Of a DNA stretch of 64,000 bases, positions 29,648-39,756 are shown one piece after another (the stretch's first letter is position 1; each line of letters opens with the position of its first letter). This DNA comes from Myxococcales bacterium (GTDB taxonomy: Bacteria; Myxococcota_A; UBA9160; SMWR01), in NCBI GenBank assembly GCA_022561775.1, contig JADFQO010000008.1:1-64000 (forward strand), written 5' to 3'. Under the pieces are notes generated by a model. That model ran no database searches. It saw nothing but the letters and a program-made list of their open reading frames with translations, and was not told where the DNA came from. The position numbers and the translations under genes are program-made.

Positions 29648-31300
29648 TCAGCCGCGGCGCAGCATTGCGTAGATGTCCGTGCGGCGGACGATCCCCAGGA
29701 GTTGGCGGTCTTTGACGACGGGCCAGGATTGGACGTGATGGCGGTCGAGGACTTCGAGGGCCTTGACGAACGAAGCACCGGGATCCAGTGCGTCGTCGAC
29801 GCTGCTGGTCAGATCCTCGGCGATGACGAGACCGCGAAGGACGGGGTCGTAGAGGGTGTTCTTGACTTCCTCGTAGGAGATGACGCCCTTGAAGTGGGCG
29901 TCGTGATCGATCACCGGAAGTAGGTCGGCACCGGTCTCCCCCAGCGCTTTGAGCACCCGCTCGAAGGAGAGCGATTCGGACACGTAGCGGGGTCGTCGCC
30001 GCATGGCGTGCTCGACGGTCGTCTTGCTATCGCCGTCGAAATGGTCGCCCTTCAACAAACCGAGATTGCGCCGAAATTCCAGGACCACCCAGCGCAATGC
30101 CTCTGTACCCTTGGCCTCTGCGTGAGGAAGGAGATTCGCGAGCGTAACCTCGCCCGCGCGCACGGCTACGCGGCGAACGAGAAATGGACCGATCAGTTCG
30201 AAAACCACCACCGACGCCACGACGACCTGGCGCAGCTGAACGGTTTCCGCGGGCGCGATCGCCTCGAGGCTCGCCACCAATCCCAACGCAATACCGGCCT
30301 GACAGAGCAACCCGGAACCCAGCGATCGCGGCAGCGAGTCGGCCAAGCCCGTCAACCGCATACCGAGGTGCGAACCGTAGAGTTTACCGGCCGTCCGCGC
30401 CGCGATGAAAAGCGCTGCAAGTAGACCTCCCTGCGCGAGTGCATCGAGGTGGAGGTCGCGACCCGCAGCGATGAAGAAGAGCACGTAAATCGGGTAGACG
30501 GTGTTCTCGAGGTAGCGGAACAATTCATCAGAGTGGGGGGATCCGTTTGCGATCGCGAGGCCCGCCGAAAAGCAAGCGAGCATTCCCAAACCCGTTCCAC
30601 CGAGCTCGCTCCAGTGCGCGATGCCGAGCGCTGCCAGAACCACGAGAATTCCGAGCAGTACCAACTCGCGTCGTCCCGTGATCGACTCGAGCCAGACTGC
30701 CGCGCCGAAGCCGATCACCCCGCCGCCGATCAGCGCGATCAGCGCCGAAAGAGTGGCGCCCCCCGCGCCACCGACGCCGAAAGCGAGGCCAGCCATGACC
30801 GGGTAAGCCAAGAGCGCAGCGAGGTTGTTATGTCCCACACAAAGCATCAGGCAGCGGGAAGCGGGGCCCTCGGCTTCGACCTCGCGAAGCGTCACGAGGG
30901 TCGCGCTGGGTGCGCTCGAGACCGCGAGTGCCGGGGCGATGACACCCAATCGCCAGTCGCCAGTCGCCGCGTAGACGGCGCCGCCCACGAACACGCTCGT
31001 GAGACCGATCTCGACCGCGGAAAGACCCAGGATCCTAGGGCCGACTTCTCGAAAGGTCGTGAAGCGAAACGCCGCGCCGACGCCGAAGAGGATGAATCCG
31101 ATGCCGAGTTCGCGCAGCACTCGCAGCGGCACCTCGGTGTCGGAGCCCAACATGAACTGAGCCAGGGTCGCTTCCGGGTCTACCAACGCCAAGCCGACGT
31201 GGGGGCCGAGGATCAAACCCACCAACAGATACACAGTGACCCGGGGAATTCCGTGGCGCGAGGCCACCCGCCCGATCGCCAGACTCAGCAGCAACGCCAC
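29648..31300 (-). CDS. CPA2-type cation:proton antiporter with C-terminal CBS-domain pair
   Basis: Many TM segments, YLLVGLILGPHVGL; CBS-like LLPVIDHDAHFKGVISYEEV and SWPVVKDRQLLGIVRRTDI. Confidence 0.85.
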   Translation of the reverse strand: MALLLSLAIGRVASRHGIPRVTVYLLVGLILGPHVGLALVDPEATLAQFMLGSDTEVPLRVLRELGIGFILFGVGAAFRFTTFREVGPRILGLSAVEIGLTSVFVGGAVYAATGDWRLGVIAPALAVSSAPSATLVTLREVEAEGPASRCLMLCVGHNNLAALLAYPVMAGLAFGVGGAGGATLSALIALIGGGVIGFGAAVWLESITGRRELVLLGILVVLAALGIAHWSELGGTGLGMLACFSAGLAIANGSPHSDELFRYLENTVYPIYVLFFIAAGRDLHLDALAQGGLLAALFIAARTAGKLYGSHLGMRLTGLADSLPRSLGSGLLCQAGIALGLVASLEAIAPAETVQLRQVVVASVVVFELIGPFLVRRVAVRAGEVTLANLLPHAEAKGTEALRWVVLEFRRNLGLLKGDHFDGDSKTTVEHAMRRRPRYVSESLSFERVLKALGETGADLLPVIDHDAHFKGVISYEEVKNTLYDPVLRGLVIAEDLTSSVDDALDPGASFVKALEVLDRHHVQSWPVVKDRQLLGIVRRTDIYAMLRRG

Positions 31301-31483
31301 GGCGAGCGGAACGAAGCTGGAAAAGAAGGAAGTCAGTGGTTGGTCCGTCCTCTACCCGTTTCGATCGTCTACCGTTTCGATGGATGTACTTTGCACGGGG
31401 TGCTTCCGCGCGACCGGCCGCGGTCTCGGAGGCCCTCTCGCGCACTGTACACCAAGCGAGATCCATGGAAGCTCGGAGATTCG

Positions 31484-32512
31484 ATGAGGGTGCTGGTCAC
31501 GGGAGGGACGGGCTTCGTGGGATCCCATGCCGTCTCCGCACTCCGACGCACCGGTCATCGGGTGCGCCTACTGGTTCGGGATCCCAGCAAGATCCAGCGA
31601 GTGCTCGAAGTCCGGGGAATCGAGGTGGACGATTACGCGATTGGCGACATGGCCGACGCCCAGGCCGTCCGCACCGCACTCAAGGGCTGCGATGCCGTCC
31701 TGCACGCGGCTGCAACACTATATGGTGGTAAAGAGATCTACACCGCCAATGTGCAGGGTGCTCGCAATGTCCTGGGCATCGCTTGCGAACTCGGGTTCGA
31801 CCCGATCCTCTTCATCTCGACGGTCGGAGCGATGTTTCCACCCGCGGGCGAGCGCTTCGCGGTCGACGATCCGATTCGCGGTTTGGAGACCACCTACGGG
31901 CGCTCCAAGGCCGAGAGCGAGCGCTTCGCACGCGAGCTACAGGCACGGGGTGCACCGCTCGTCACACTCTATCCCGCGGGCGTTTTTGGGCCCGACGATC
32001 CGGGCCCCGGAGAATCCACCAGGGGCCTGCGCGACGGGATCCGCTTTGGCTGGCCGATCACCGCCGGCGGTGTCTCGATCGTAGACGTTCGAGACCTCGC
32101 GGAAATCATTGCCGCGGCCCTCGAAACGGGATGTGGACCGCGGCGCTTCATGGCTGGCGGACACTTCGCGAGCTGGTCTGAACTCGCAGACCTCTGCGAC
32201 GCGCTGACAGGCCGACGCGCGCTGCGCTTCCCGATGCCCACCTCTCTGCTGCGCGGAATCGGACGGCTGCTCGACGCTGCGAAGAGGATCGTGCCCTTCG
32301 ACTACCCGATCACCCACGAAGCAGCAGAGATGATGACCCGCTTCGTCCCCTGTGACAGCCGCGCAACCGTCGAGCAGCTCGGTGTCCGGTTTCGCCCGAC
32401 CGCGGAGACGCTTAGCGACACAATCCGGTGGCTCTACGAAGCGGGCGAGATCAGCGCGAAGATCGCAGGCCGGATCGCAAACGACCGCGACGATCGTCAT
32501 TTGGCCTCGTGA
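31484..32512 (+). CDS. NAD-dependent epimerase/dehydratase (extended SDR)
   Basis: MRVLVTGGTGFVGSHAVSAL, YGRSKAESE. Confidence 0.9.
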   Translation: MRVLVTGGTGFVGSHAVSALRRTGHRVRLLVRDPSKIQRVLEVRGIEVDDYAIGDMADAQAVRTALKGCDAVLHAAATLYGGKEIYTANVQGARNVLGIACELGFDPILFISTVGAMFPPAGERFAVDDPIRGLETTYGRSKAESERFARELQARGAPLVTLYPAGVFGPDDPGPGESTRGLRDGIRFGWPITAGGVSIVDVRDLAEIIAAALETGCGPRRFMAGGHFASWSELADLCDALTGRRALRFPMPTSLLRGIGRLLDAAKRIVPFDYPITHEAAEMMTRFVPCDSRATVEQLGVRFRPTAETLSDTIRWLYEAGEISAKIAGRIANDRDDRHLAS

Positions 32513-32550
32513 TTCAGACTCGTAGTCGAACTCCTTTGCGGGAATTAGTT

Positions 32551-32626
32551 GCTTGGGGGCGGTGACGAGAGGCCTTCGCGCTCAAACCCCATGTCGCGCT
32601 CAGGCCTCTCGTCACCGCCCCCAAGC
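32551..32626. repeat. Hairpin repeat B with 24-bp perfect stem
   Basis: gcttgggggcggtgacgagaggcc / ggcctctcgtcaccgcccccaagc, 28-nt spacer. Confidence 0.92.
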
Positions 32627-32774
32627 AGCCGCTCTCGTTCGAGAGGGCCTCTGGGTTGGATGGTTTTTCATTGCGCAGAGGTGAGGATTCGCTGGGGACC
32701 GGAACGCAAGAGCTGCGTGCCCGGACAGACCATGACTGATTGTACTTGAGCTTCACTAGCCGGGGGCCCAGTTG

Positions 32775-32828
32775 GCCGGATCGGGTTCTGAGCGAGTGGC
32801 TCTTGCGTCCCGGCCCCTCGGGAATCGG
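32775..32828 (+). repeat. Dispersed repeat C, copy 2
   Basis: gggttctgagcgagtggctcttgcgtcccggcccctcgggaatcgg. Confidence 0.75.
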
Positions 32829-32868
32829 GGCGCGCGACGACGCGGGAGATCGCGAACGGATTTACGAG

Positions 32869-34299
32869 TTAGTTGAGCGATCCGCGTTTGGCGTTCGAAG
32901 TTGCCGCAGTCGTGGTCTGCGTCGAAACCCAACGAGCCGCAAGCTCGGGGCTGCATTTGCGACCCTCGCAAAAGACACCCTGGAGTACTTCCGCAGCGAT
33001 CTGCGAAGCGCTGCGCCACCACCGGTCGCTCTGGACCAGCAGCACGGCCAGCGCAATCTCCGGATGGTCGGCCGGCGCGACTCCCACGAACCACTCGTAG
33101 CGGCCCTTGGGATCCGTACCCGACAAACTCCCGGTCTTGCCCGCGACCTCGACGGGACCCAACAGCGGCTTTCCATTGCGCTTGCGGAAGGCCCGCCGCG
33201 CCGTCCCCTTGAGGGTCGTATCGGTCAGCATCGCGCGAAGCTCGTCGGCGAGCTCCGGAGTCATGACCTGGCGCGGAGCGGGGCTGGCGGGCAACAGCAT
33301 TTCGCGTCCGTCGGCGTCGTGCACACCCTCGATCCAATGGGGAGCCACCAACTCGCCGCGCGCGAGCGTGGCGGCAAGCTGGACGGCGTGCAGCGGCGTG
33401 ATCCGAGAGCCCGCAAGTCCGCAGCCCAGCCGTCCCACGTCGTAGCGATCCTCAGCGGGATCCACGGTGCCCGCGGGATGGGCAGGTGCCGGCTCCGACA
33501 ACCAGCCAAAACGCGAGATCGCATCTACCAGTGGCGCTTCGCCCAGCGCGTGAACCGCCAACTGCGCGAAACATTGGTTGTTGGAACTCGCGAGGGCCTC
33601 GCGGAGCGAGATCTCGTGGCCCGTGCGGGGCGGATCGATCGATTTGCGCGTCAGCGTGTGGGGACTGCCGCTGTAGCGGCAGGGGAGCTTCGCAAGGCTG
33701 GGATCGCGAGCCAATGCGGCCGCCGCAGTGATGACCTTCACGAGTGAGGCGGCCGGATAGAGTTTGTTGGGCGGGAACTGGTTGACATCGGTGGACGCGT
33801 AGGTGAGCACCCGGCCGGTGTCGGGATCGAGCAGGATGACGTGGCCGAGAGCGACCTTGCCGTCGTGCAGGATCTTGAAGACGTTTCGGGTGAGTTCGGT
33901 GTCGAGGGAGTAACGAACGTCGAGTGACTCGATCCGGCCCGCGGTTCCGCGAAGGATCGGCATCGACTCGACAAAGCGCTCTACGCCGAGTTCATTGATG
34001 GCGGTGTCGAGGCTCAGGACCCGTTCGGTGACCGGCGGCCGTTCGAAGAGATGGCGCGGCGGATTCGCGAGCGGGTCGCTGGCCACCGGATCCCGCGCGA
34101 CGACCACCGCGTACTCGTCCGGTTCAGGCGGAGTTTGCGGCTTCCAGGCCAGACCGAGCGCACCAACCGCGACGAGCGCAAAACAACTCGCGAGCGTAGC
34201 CAGACCGCGCCGGGACCACCGACGCCGCCTCTTCTGCTGGGCCTCGCGCCAGCGACAAACCTCAGCGCCGCGCCGTCGTCTGCCGTGGTCCTCTATCAA
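32869..34299 (-). CDS. Penicillin-binding protein transpeptidase-domain protein
   Basis: AASLVKV (SxxK), SSNN (SxN), AGKTGS (KTG); single N-terminal TM. Confidence 0.88.
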   Translation of the reverse strand: MIEDHGRRRRGAEVCRWREAQQKRRRRWSRRGLATLASCFALVAVGALGLAWKPQTPPEPDEYAVVVARDPVASDPLANPPRHLFERPPVTERVLSLDTAINELGVERFVESMPILRGTAGRIESLDVRYSLDTELTRNVFKILHDGKVALGHVILLDPDTGRVLTYASTDVNQFPPNKLYPAASLVKVITAAAALARDPSLAKLPCRYSGSPHTLTRKSIDPPRTGHEISLREALASSNNQCFAQLAVHALGEAPLVDAISRFGWLSEPAPAHPAGTVDPAEDRYDVGRLGCGLAGSRITPLHAVQLAATLARGELVAPHWIEGVHDADGREMLLPASPAPRQVMTPELADELRAMLTDTTLKGTARRAFRKRNGKPLLGPVEVAGKTGSLSGTDPKGRYEWFVGVAPADHPEIALAVLLVQSDRWWRSASQIAAEVLQGVFCEGRKCSPELAARWVSTQTTTAATSNAKRGSLN

Positions 34300-34339
34300 A
34301 TCGCCGCCGCCCTCTCGTTCAGCGTCTGATCAAATTCAG

Positions 34340-34400
34340 CCCTGACGGGACCAAACCGGTCCCGTCGCCGCAATGCGAATCCGAAGGATTCGCCAGCTGG
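34340..34400 (-). repeat. Two-hairpin repeat, copy A4
   Basis: gacgggaccaaaccggtcccgtcgccgcaatgcgaatccgaaggattcgccagctgg. Confidence 0.9.
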
Positions 34401-34455
34401 CGGGGCATCGATCCGGAACCCGCGCCGCTCACCGGCTTCTGCTCCACCCGATCCG

Positions 34456-35013
34456 CTATACGGCCACCACCTCGCGAATCTCCGGTATCTCTTCGCGGAG
34501 CCGCGACTCGACGGCCATCTTCAATGTCGCGGTCGCACTCGGACAACCGCTGCAGGCGCCGCGCATCTGGAGTTCGACGACGCCCTCGCGAAAGCCCAGA
34601 AATAGAATGTCTCCGCCATCCCGAGCCACGGCGGGCCGAATCTCATCATCGAGGATGCGGCAGATCCGCTGCACCAGGGCGCCACCCGCTTCCGCGGCCA
34701 CCGCTCGATAGCCGGGGCCAAGCGCGGGCTCGCCCGAACCCAGATGGTTCTTCAGCACATCGACGATGGGCTGCGCGATGTCCACCCACTCGGCGTTTTC
34801 GCGCTTGGAGACGGTCGCAAAATTCGCCGCGAAATAGACTCCCACCACTCCGTCGACCGAAAAGAGCTGGTGGGCGAGTGGAGAGACGTCTCTTGCAGGC
34901 GGCGCGTCGAAGCTCGCACTCGCGCTGCCCTCGACAATGCGCTTGCCCATCACCCATTTGATGCTGTTGGGGTTGGGGGTGCGCTCGGCGTGCATTCGAA
35001 AGCCGAGATCCAT
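34456..35013 (-). CDS. Nfu/NifU-type Fe-S scaffold protein
   Basis: N-terminal Nfu-like domain and GACSGCPSATATLKMAVE (CxxC). Confidence 0.88.
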   Translation of the reverse strand: MDLGFRMHAERTPNPNSIKWVMGKRIVEGSASASFDAPPARDVSPLAHQLFSVDGVVGVYFAANFATVSKRENAEWVDIAQPIVDVLKNHLGSGEPALGPGYRAVAAEAGGALVQRICRILDDEIRPAVARDGGDILFLGFREGVVELQMRGACSGCPSATATLKMAVESRLREEIPEIREVVAV

Positions 35014-35156
35014 CGGCGACCCTCACCTCGTTGGGGGTTTCGGCCCGACCAGACCGAACCGCGAGCGTAGCCAAGATTCCAGGTGGCCGTCTAGAGGGGA
35101 GAAACCCTAGCGGTGCGCCCCGCGGCGCTCAGAACCCGTTTCAACGCGTGGCACCT

Positions 35157-35232
35157 GCTTGGGTGCGGTGACGGGAGGGTTTCGGGCGACATGGGGTTCG
35201 AGCCCGAGGCCCTCCCGTCACCCCACCCGAGC
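35157..35232. repeat. Hairpin repeat B, second long-stem copy
   Basis: gcttgggtgcggtgacgggaggg / ccctcccgtcaccccacccgagc with a loop related to that of 32551-32626 in inverse orientation. Confidence 0.88.
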
Positions 35233-35258
35233 AGCAACCCCCGCAAAGGAGAGTCCGG

Positions 35259-35318
35259 CCAGACGGGGCCGAATAGGTCCCGTCGCCGCAAAGCGAATCC
35301 GAAGGATTCGCCAGCTAG
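35259..35318 (-). repeat. Two-hairpin repeat, copy A5
   Basis: ccagacggggccgaataggtcccgtcgccgcaaagcgaatccgaaggattcgccagctag; overlaps the HAD gene stop codon. Confidence 0.92.
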
Positions 35319-36112
35319 GTGCCAAAGAGTTGCAGCTCGGCGTTCTCGAGCCTGCAGACCCGATAACCGCGCTGACGGGCCAGCTCGACCTCGCGCTCGC
35401 CGTTGTACCCCCAGGCCGCGAGCGCACACCGGACACCCAACCCCGCCACCCTGTCGAGGTGGTTGATCTTGTCGTCGACGAAACCCATTTCGTCGTAAGC
35501 GACCCCGACCGTCTCGTGCAGCTGTCGCAGGTGGGCGTCTTTGTGGACGCCCGCCTCCTTGTCGAGCACCCGTTCGCTGGGAAAGAGCGCCTCGATTCCG
35601 TAATCGCGCAGCAACGCATCGACGGTCTCCGCGTCCTTCGAGGTGGCGATCGCGAGCAAAGTGTCACCGGCTCTGCGGTGCAGGATCTCCAGGAACGGCA
35701 GATAGGGACCCATCATTCGCCTCCAACCCGTGGGATCCCGGCGCGAGAGCGCCGTCCGATTCTCGTAGAAGCGGCGGTGGAATTCCTGCAACCAGCCCTC
35801 GTCGAGTTCGGATCGGAAGACATCGTAGTCGGCTTGATCGGCGATCGGTCTGCTGACCTCGAGCGCGGAGAGGCTGATCGCGAAATCCTCCGCGCGATTG
35901 CCGAGCGGCATCAGCTCAAGAAAGGAGGCGTATAGGGGATCTTCAGACAACCGACTCGGAGTGGGCAGAGACCCACTCTCGAGCGCCGCGCGGCGATCGT
36001 CAAATCGCGAGGTTTTAATCATTTCTGTGTAGGTCAGGAGCGCGACCGCGAACGACTCGGGAGCGCTGTCCGAGATGACTCCATCAAAGTCGAGGGCGAG
36101 CAGGCGAAGCAA
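35315..36112 (-). CDS. HAD-superfamily hydrolase
   Basis: LLALDFDGVISDSAPE, AIATSKD, FVDDKINHL. Confidence 0.85.
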   Translation of the reverse strand: MLRLLALDFDGVISDSAPESFAVALLTYTEMIKTSRFDDRRAALESGSLPTPSRLSEDPLYASFLELMPLGNRAEDFAISLSALEVSRPIADQADYDVFRSELDEGWLQEFHRRFYENRTALSRRDPTGWRRMMGPYLPFLEILHRRAGDTLLAIATSKDAETVDALLRDYGIEALFPSERVLDKEAGVHKDAHLRQLHETVGVAYDEMGFVDDKINHLDRVAGLGVRCALAAWGYNGEREVELARQRGYRVCRLENAELQLFGT

Positions 36113-36147
36113 GGCGAGGCGAGCTTAGCCAAATCCAATCCGAGTGA

Positions 36148-36819
36148 TCAGCATCGCGAAGCAGGTTCGGTTTCGAGTGCCTCCCGTGCCGCCTCGCAAT
36201 GAAGCTGGAGACGCCTCACGAGTTCGGCCTGTTCGAGGTCGAGCCGGCCGACGATTTCGGCGAGCCCGGAGATCTGATCCAAAGGAGAGCCGTCGGGGAT
36301 CGGCTGATCGATTCGCGCGTAGGCGTTGCGGAGCGACTCGCGCGCCCTCTCTGTGTCGCCGCGCAACAGCGCCTTCAGGGCGGCGACACCGTTCGCGAGC
36401 GCGCTGTAGGTGAGCGACCAGTGATCGCCCCGGGCGTCGATATTGTCGAGGTCGTAGGCGTCGTCCCTTCCAATCGACGCCGCGAATACTTCGATGTCCA
36501 CGCGCCAATAGAGCGGAACCTCGGCGAATTGGACAAAGATGAGCCGACGCTTGTCAGAATTCTGGAGCAGGGGATCCGCACGGATCGATTCGACTGGGCC
36601 CACCGAGGTCAGGATATCGGGAAGATCATCGATGGCGTCGTGAAACTGCGAGTCGGGCAGATCCCAGAAAACGTCGATGTCGCTGTAGGGGTCGCTCGTC
36701 CCACGCGCGAGCGAACCGCGAAGCCCGGCAGCAGAACCCGCGACCGCCTCCTCCAGCACACGCGTCACCGCGTTCGCGAGCGAGCGGCGGACTGATGGGT
36801 CGAGGTTGATGGCGACCAC
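36148..36819 (-). CDS. MNT-type nucleotidyltransferase domain protein
   Basis: LRGSLARGTSDPYSDIDVFW. Confidence 0.82.
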   Translation of the reverse strand: MVAINLDPSVRRSLANAVTRVLEEAVAGSAAGLRGSLARGTSDPYSDIDVFWDLPDSQFHDAIDDLPDILTSVGPVESIRADPLLQNSDKRRLIFVQFAEVPLYWRVDIEVFAASIGRDDAYDLDNIDARGDHWSLTYSALANGVAALKALLRGDTERARESLRNAYARIDQPIPDGSPLDQISGLAEIVGRLDLEQAELVRRLQLHCEAAREALETEPASRC

Positions 36820-36824
36820 GGGCC

Positions 36825-37451
36825 TCAGGCTCGCGGGTCCGAAATCCCCAACCCTTCGCGCAGCCGGTCGAAGAGTCGGTGCACATCGGGGTGCAGTTCT
36901 TCCGCGCGGGTGGCGCGCGCCACACGCTGGACGGAAATCGACTGGCCGACGACGCGGGGCAGCTCGCCATTGGGGCCGAGCAGCCGCTTCGCGTCGATCT
37001 GGCCGTAGGCGGCTTCGTCGACCGAACCCGGTAGCGCCGCGTCGATCGCCCGGCGAATCCGCCGGTCGCCGCCGGGGATCCTCAGGGTGCGCTGAATCGC
37101 GGCCGGGACGAGCAGGTAGCTCTCGATGTGACGGCGTCCCCAGGTGAAGAACTCGAGACCCGGAACGCCCGAATCGGAAAGTGGCGGCTGGTTACCGTCG
37201 TCTCGATCCAGAACGCAGAGGCCGATCAATCCCGCGCCCAAGCCGCCGGCGCTGTGAAAATGCGCGACGGCTCGAGCGGGACGGCGACCCCCGAGAATCA
37301 CCGATGCGCCGAAGAGCCGGCGGCCTATCGATGGCAGCAACCGATACGCCCAGGCCCGCAAGATCGCGCGGTCCTGGGGCCCCTCGACGTAGACGATCAG
37401 ACGGCGGGGAGGGGTACGGGAGGGCTCGACGACGGGGTCCATTCGCAACAC
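36825..37451 (-). CDS. TOPRIM/DUF4435-like protein
   Basis: LIVYVEGPQDRAILRAW, LCVLDRDDGN, WGRRHIESYLLVP motif order resembles stand-alone TOPRIM/DUF4435 domains. Confidence 0.5.
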   Translation of the reverse strand: MLRMDPVVEPSRTPPRRLIVYVEGPQDRAILRAWAYRLLPSIGRRLFGASVILGGRRPARAVAHFHSAGGLGAGLIGLCVLDRDDGNQPPLSDSGVPGLEFFTWGRRHIESYLLVPAAIQRTLRIPGGDRRIRRAIDAALPGSVDEAAYGQIDAKRLLGPNGELPRVVGQSISVQRVARATRAEELHPDVHRLFDRLREGLGISDPRA

Positions 37452-37581
37452 TTGGGCTCCCCGGGGGATAACGCTGCTTCGCCCCTATTAGACCACATTC
37501 GGCTGATCGGTTCAGGCCAATCCGAGCCTCTTTTGAGCAAATTTTTTGCGCAGCCGGCGATCAGCGGTGTATTTTGACGTC

Positions 37582-38223
37582 ATGGTTTCTGTGTTGATCG
37601 CCGACGACCACAGCGTGGTGCGAGAGGGTGTGCGCCACTTGATCGAAACAGAGGCTGACATCGACATTTGCGCCGAGGCCTCGGATGGTCGCGAGGTCCT
37701 CGAGCAAGTCGAGAAAAACAAACCGGATCTCGTGATCCTCGACATCTCCATGCCCCGGCTGAGCGGCCTGGAGACCCTTGAGCGCATCCGCACCAAACAT
37801 CCGGGCACCAAGACCATCCTGCTCTCCGTGCACGCAGATCCTTCCATGATCCAAAGTGCGGTCGCTCTGGGCGTGGACGGTTACGTGCTCAAAAACGCCA
37901 GGAAGAGCGAGATCCTCGACGCGATTCGCGCCGTGATTCGGGGTGGGAGCTACTTCAGCCCGACCGTTGCCCGCGAAATCGTCACCCAGATTCGCGACCC
38001 GCGACCCGCCACCGAGCAGCCGTTCTCGGTTCTTTCCGCCCGAGAGCGGGAAGTCCTGCACCTGATCGCCGAGGGCCTCTCCGCCAAGGAGGTCGCGGCG
38101 CAACTCGGTATCAGCACCAAGACGGTCGAAGCGCACCGCACCAGCCTGATGCGCAAACTCGGCCTCCGAAAGGCGACCGAACTCGTGCGCTACGCGGTGC
38201 GCCACGGGCTCATCGAAGCCTGA
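37582..38223 (+). CDS. NarL/LuxR-family response regulator (no adjacent kinase)
   Basis: VLIADDHSVVREGV, LVILDISMPRLSG, LSAREREVLHLIAEGLSAKEVAAQLGISTKTVEAHR. Confidence 0.93.
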   Translation: MVSVLIADDHSVVREGVRHLIETEADIDICAEASDGREVLEQVEKNKPDLVILDISMPRLSGLETLERIRTKHPGTKTILLSVHADPSMIQSAVALGVDGYVLKNARKSEILDAIRAVIRGGSYFSPTVAREIVTQIRDPRPATEQPFSVLSAREREVLHLIAEGLSAKEVAAQLGISTKTVEAHRTSLMRKLGLRKATELVRYAVRHGLIEA

Positions 38224-38305
38224 GCAGCCAGACGTTCGCGCGCTGGATCCGGCGCTCGACGCATTCGCCACGACTGCGGCCGCGCAGCGCGCGTCGGCCC
38301 GCCGA

Positions 38306-39500
38306 CTACCCCCGATCTACAACCGCCAGCATCTCGACGTGCGGGGTCTGGGGAAAGAGATCGAAGCACTCGGCGCCTATCAGTCGATACCCGCGGTGAT
38401 CCAATACCGAAAGATCCCGGGCGAGCGTGGCTGGATCACACGAGAGGTAGATGATCCGTTCGGGTTCGAAATCGGCGATGCGTTCGGCGACGGCTTCGCC
38501 GAGACCGGTGCGCGGCGGGTCGACCACCACCCGGTCGGGACGGAGACGCGCGATATCGATATCGTCCATCGCAGCCTCTACGGAGTCCACCAGCACGCGA
38601 ACGTTGTCGATTTCCGCTTCTCGAAGATTCACCTCCAGATCTCCAGCGGCGACCGGATTCGATTCGACGGCCACGACTTCGTCGAAGTTCCGGGCCAGCC
38701 CGAGCGTGAAGAAACCCGCTCCACAAAAGAGATCGAATGCTCGTCGACCCGCACCGGCGGCCTTTACAACGGCTTGCGAGAGCGCGTCGAGGAGCCCTGC
38801 GTTCGACTGAACGAATACGCCCGGCGATACGCCGATGCGATCTTCTCCCACGGGAAGCCACAACCGCGAGCCACCCGCCGCGGGCAGTGGCAGCGCGCGC
38901 GTGACGGGCTCGCCGAGGTCGGCACTGCGACCCGCGACCAACTCCCATTCACCATCGGTTCCCGGCGGATCATCGGCCAGCCCCGAAAGACGCGCTTCGA
39001 GCTCATCGACGAGAATCGGGCAGCGGCGAGTCGCGGCAAGAGCGTGCGAGCGACGGCGGCGATATCCCACCTTTCCCGACGAGACCATCACCCGGCTGCG
39101 GGTGCGGTATCGGTAGGGAGACTCCGCTGGGGTGATGGACAGCGCGGCGTCACCCGGTAGCGCGAGGCCACCGATCCGCTGCAATGCCGCGGACGCGATC
39201 TTTCGCTTCGCTTCGAGTTGAGCCGCATAATCGACGTGCTGCCACGCACAACCTCCACAGGATCCGAAGACGGCACAAACGGGGTCTACACGCTGAGGAC
39301 TGGGCTCGAGGAGCGCCTCGACAACGCCGCGAGCGTAGTTGGATCGGCGAGCTGTGATCCGAACGCGAACGCGGTCACCCGGCGCGGTGAAGGGAACGAA
39401 GATGACCCGGCCATCGGGCGCGTGACCGACACCGTCCCCGCCCGCGGCGAGCTCCTCGACTGTAAACTCGACCCGCTGTTCGGAGTCGGATGCCGAAGAC
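38306..39500 (-). CDS. RlmD/TrmA-family RNA m5U methyltransferase; N-terminal part extends upstream of the tracked ORF and its start is unclear
   Basis: Tracked ORF 38306-39184 has FDLFCGAGFFTLGLARNF and VVVDPPRTGLGE, YLSCDPATLARDL; the same frame continues upstream as VEFTVEELAAGGDGVGHAPDGRVIFVPFTAPGDRV (TRAM) and FGSCGGCAWQHVDYAAQLEAKR. Confidence 0.82.
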
Positions 39501-39584
39501 GATCTGCTCGCTTGGCGACGACTCGGGTGCCGGTTTCGACGGGCTATCGGTTAGCTCCCAGCACGCGATCAGAGCGCGGCGGTT

Positions 39585-39641
39585 GGCCGGCGAATCCTGT
39601 GGATTCGCTTGCGGCGACGAGACCTGTTCGGTCTCGTCTGG
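39585..39641 (+). repeat. Two-hairpin repeat, copy A6
   Basis: ggccggcgaatcctgtggattcgcttgcggcgacgagacctgttcggtctcgtctgg. Confidence 0.9.
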
Positions 39642-39756
39642 TTGTGGAGCAAGATCGTACCGAGTCGTCCCGATCCCGGAACAACATTGCGATACGATCG
39701 AGCATGCCGTGCTTCTGCGCCGTCTGGAGAGCGCTGGGCGGGTCGCATCGTGGACC

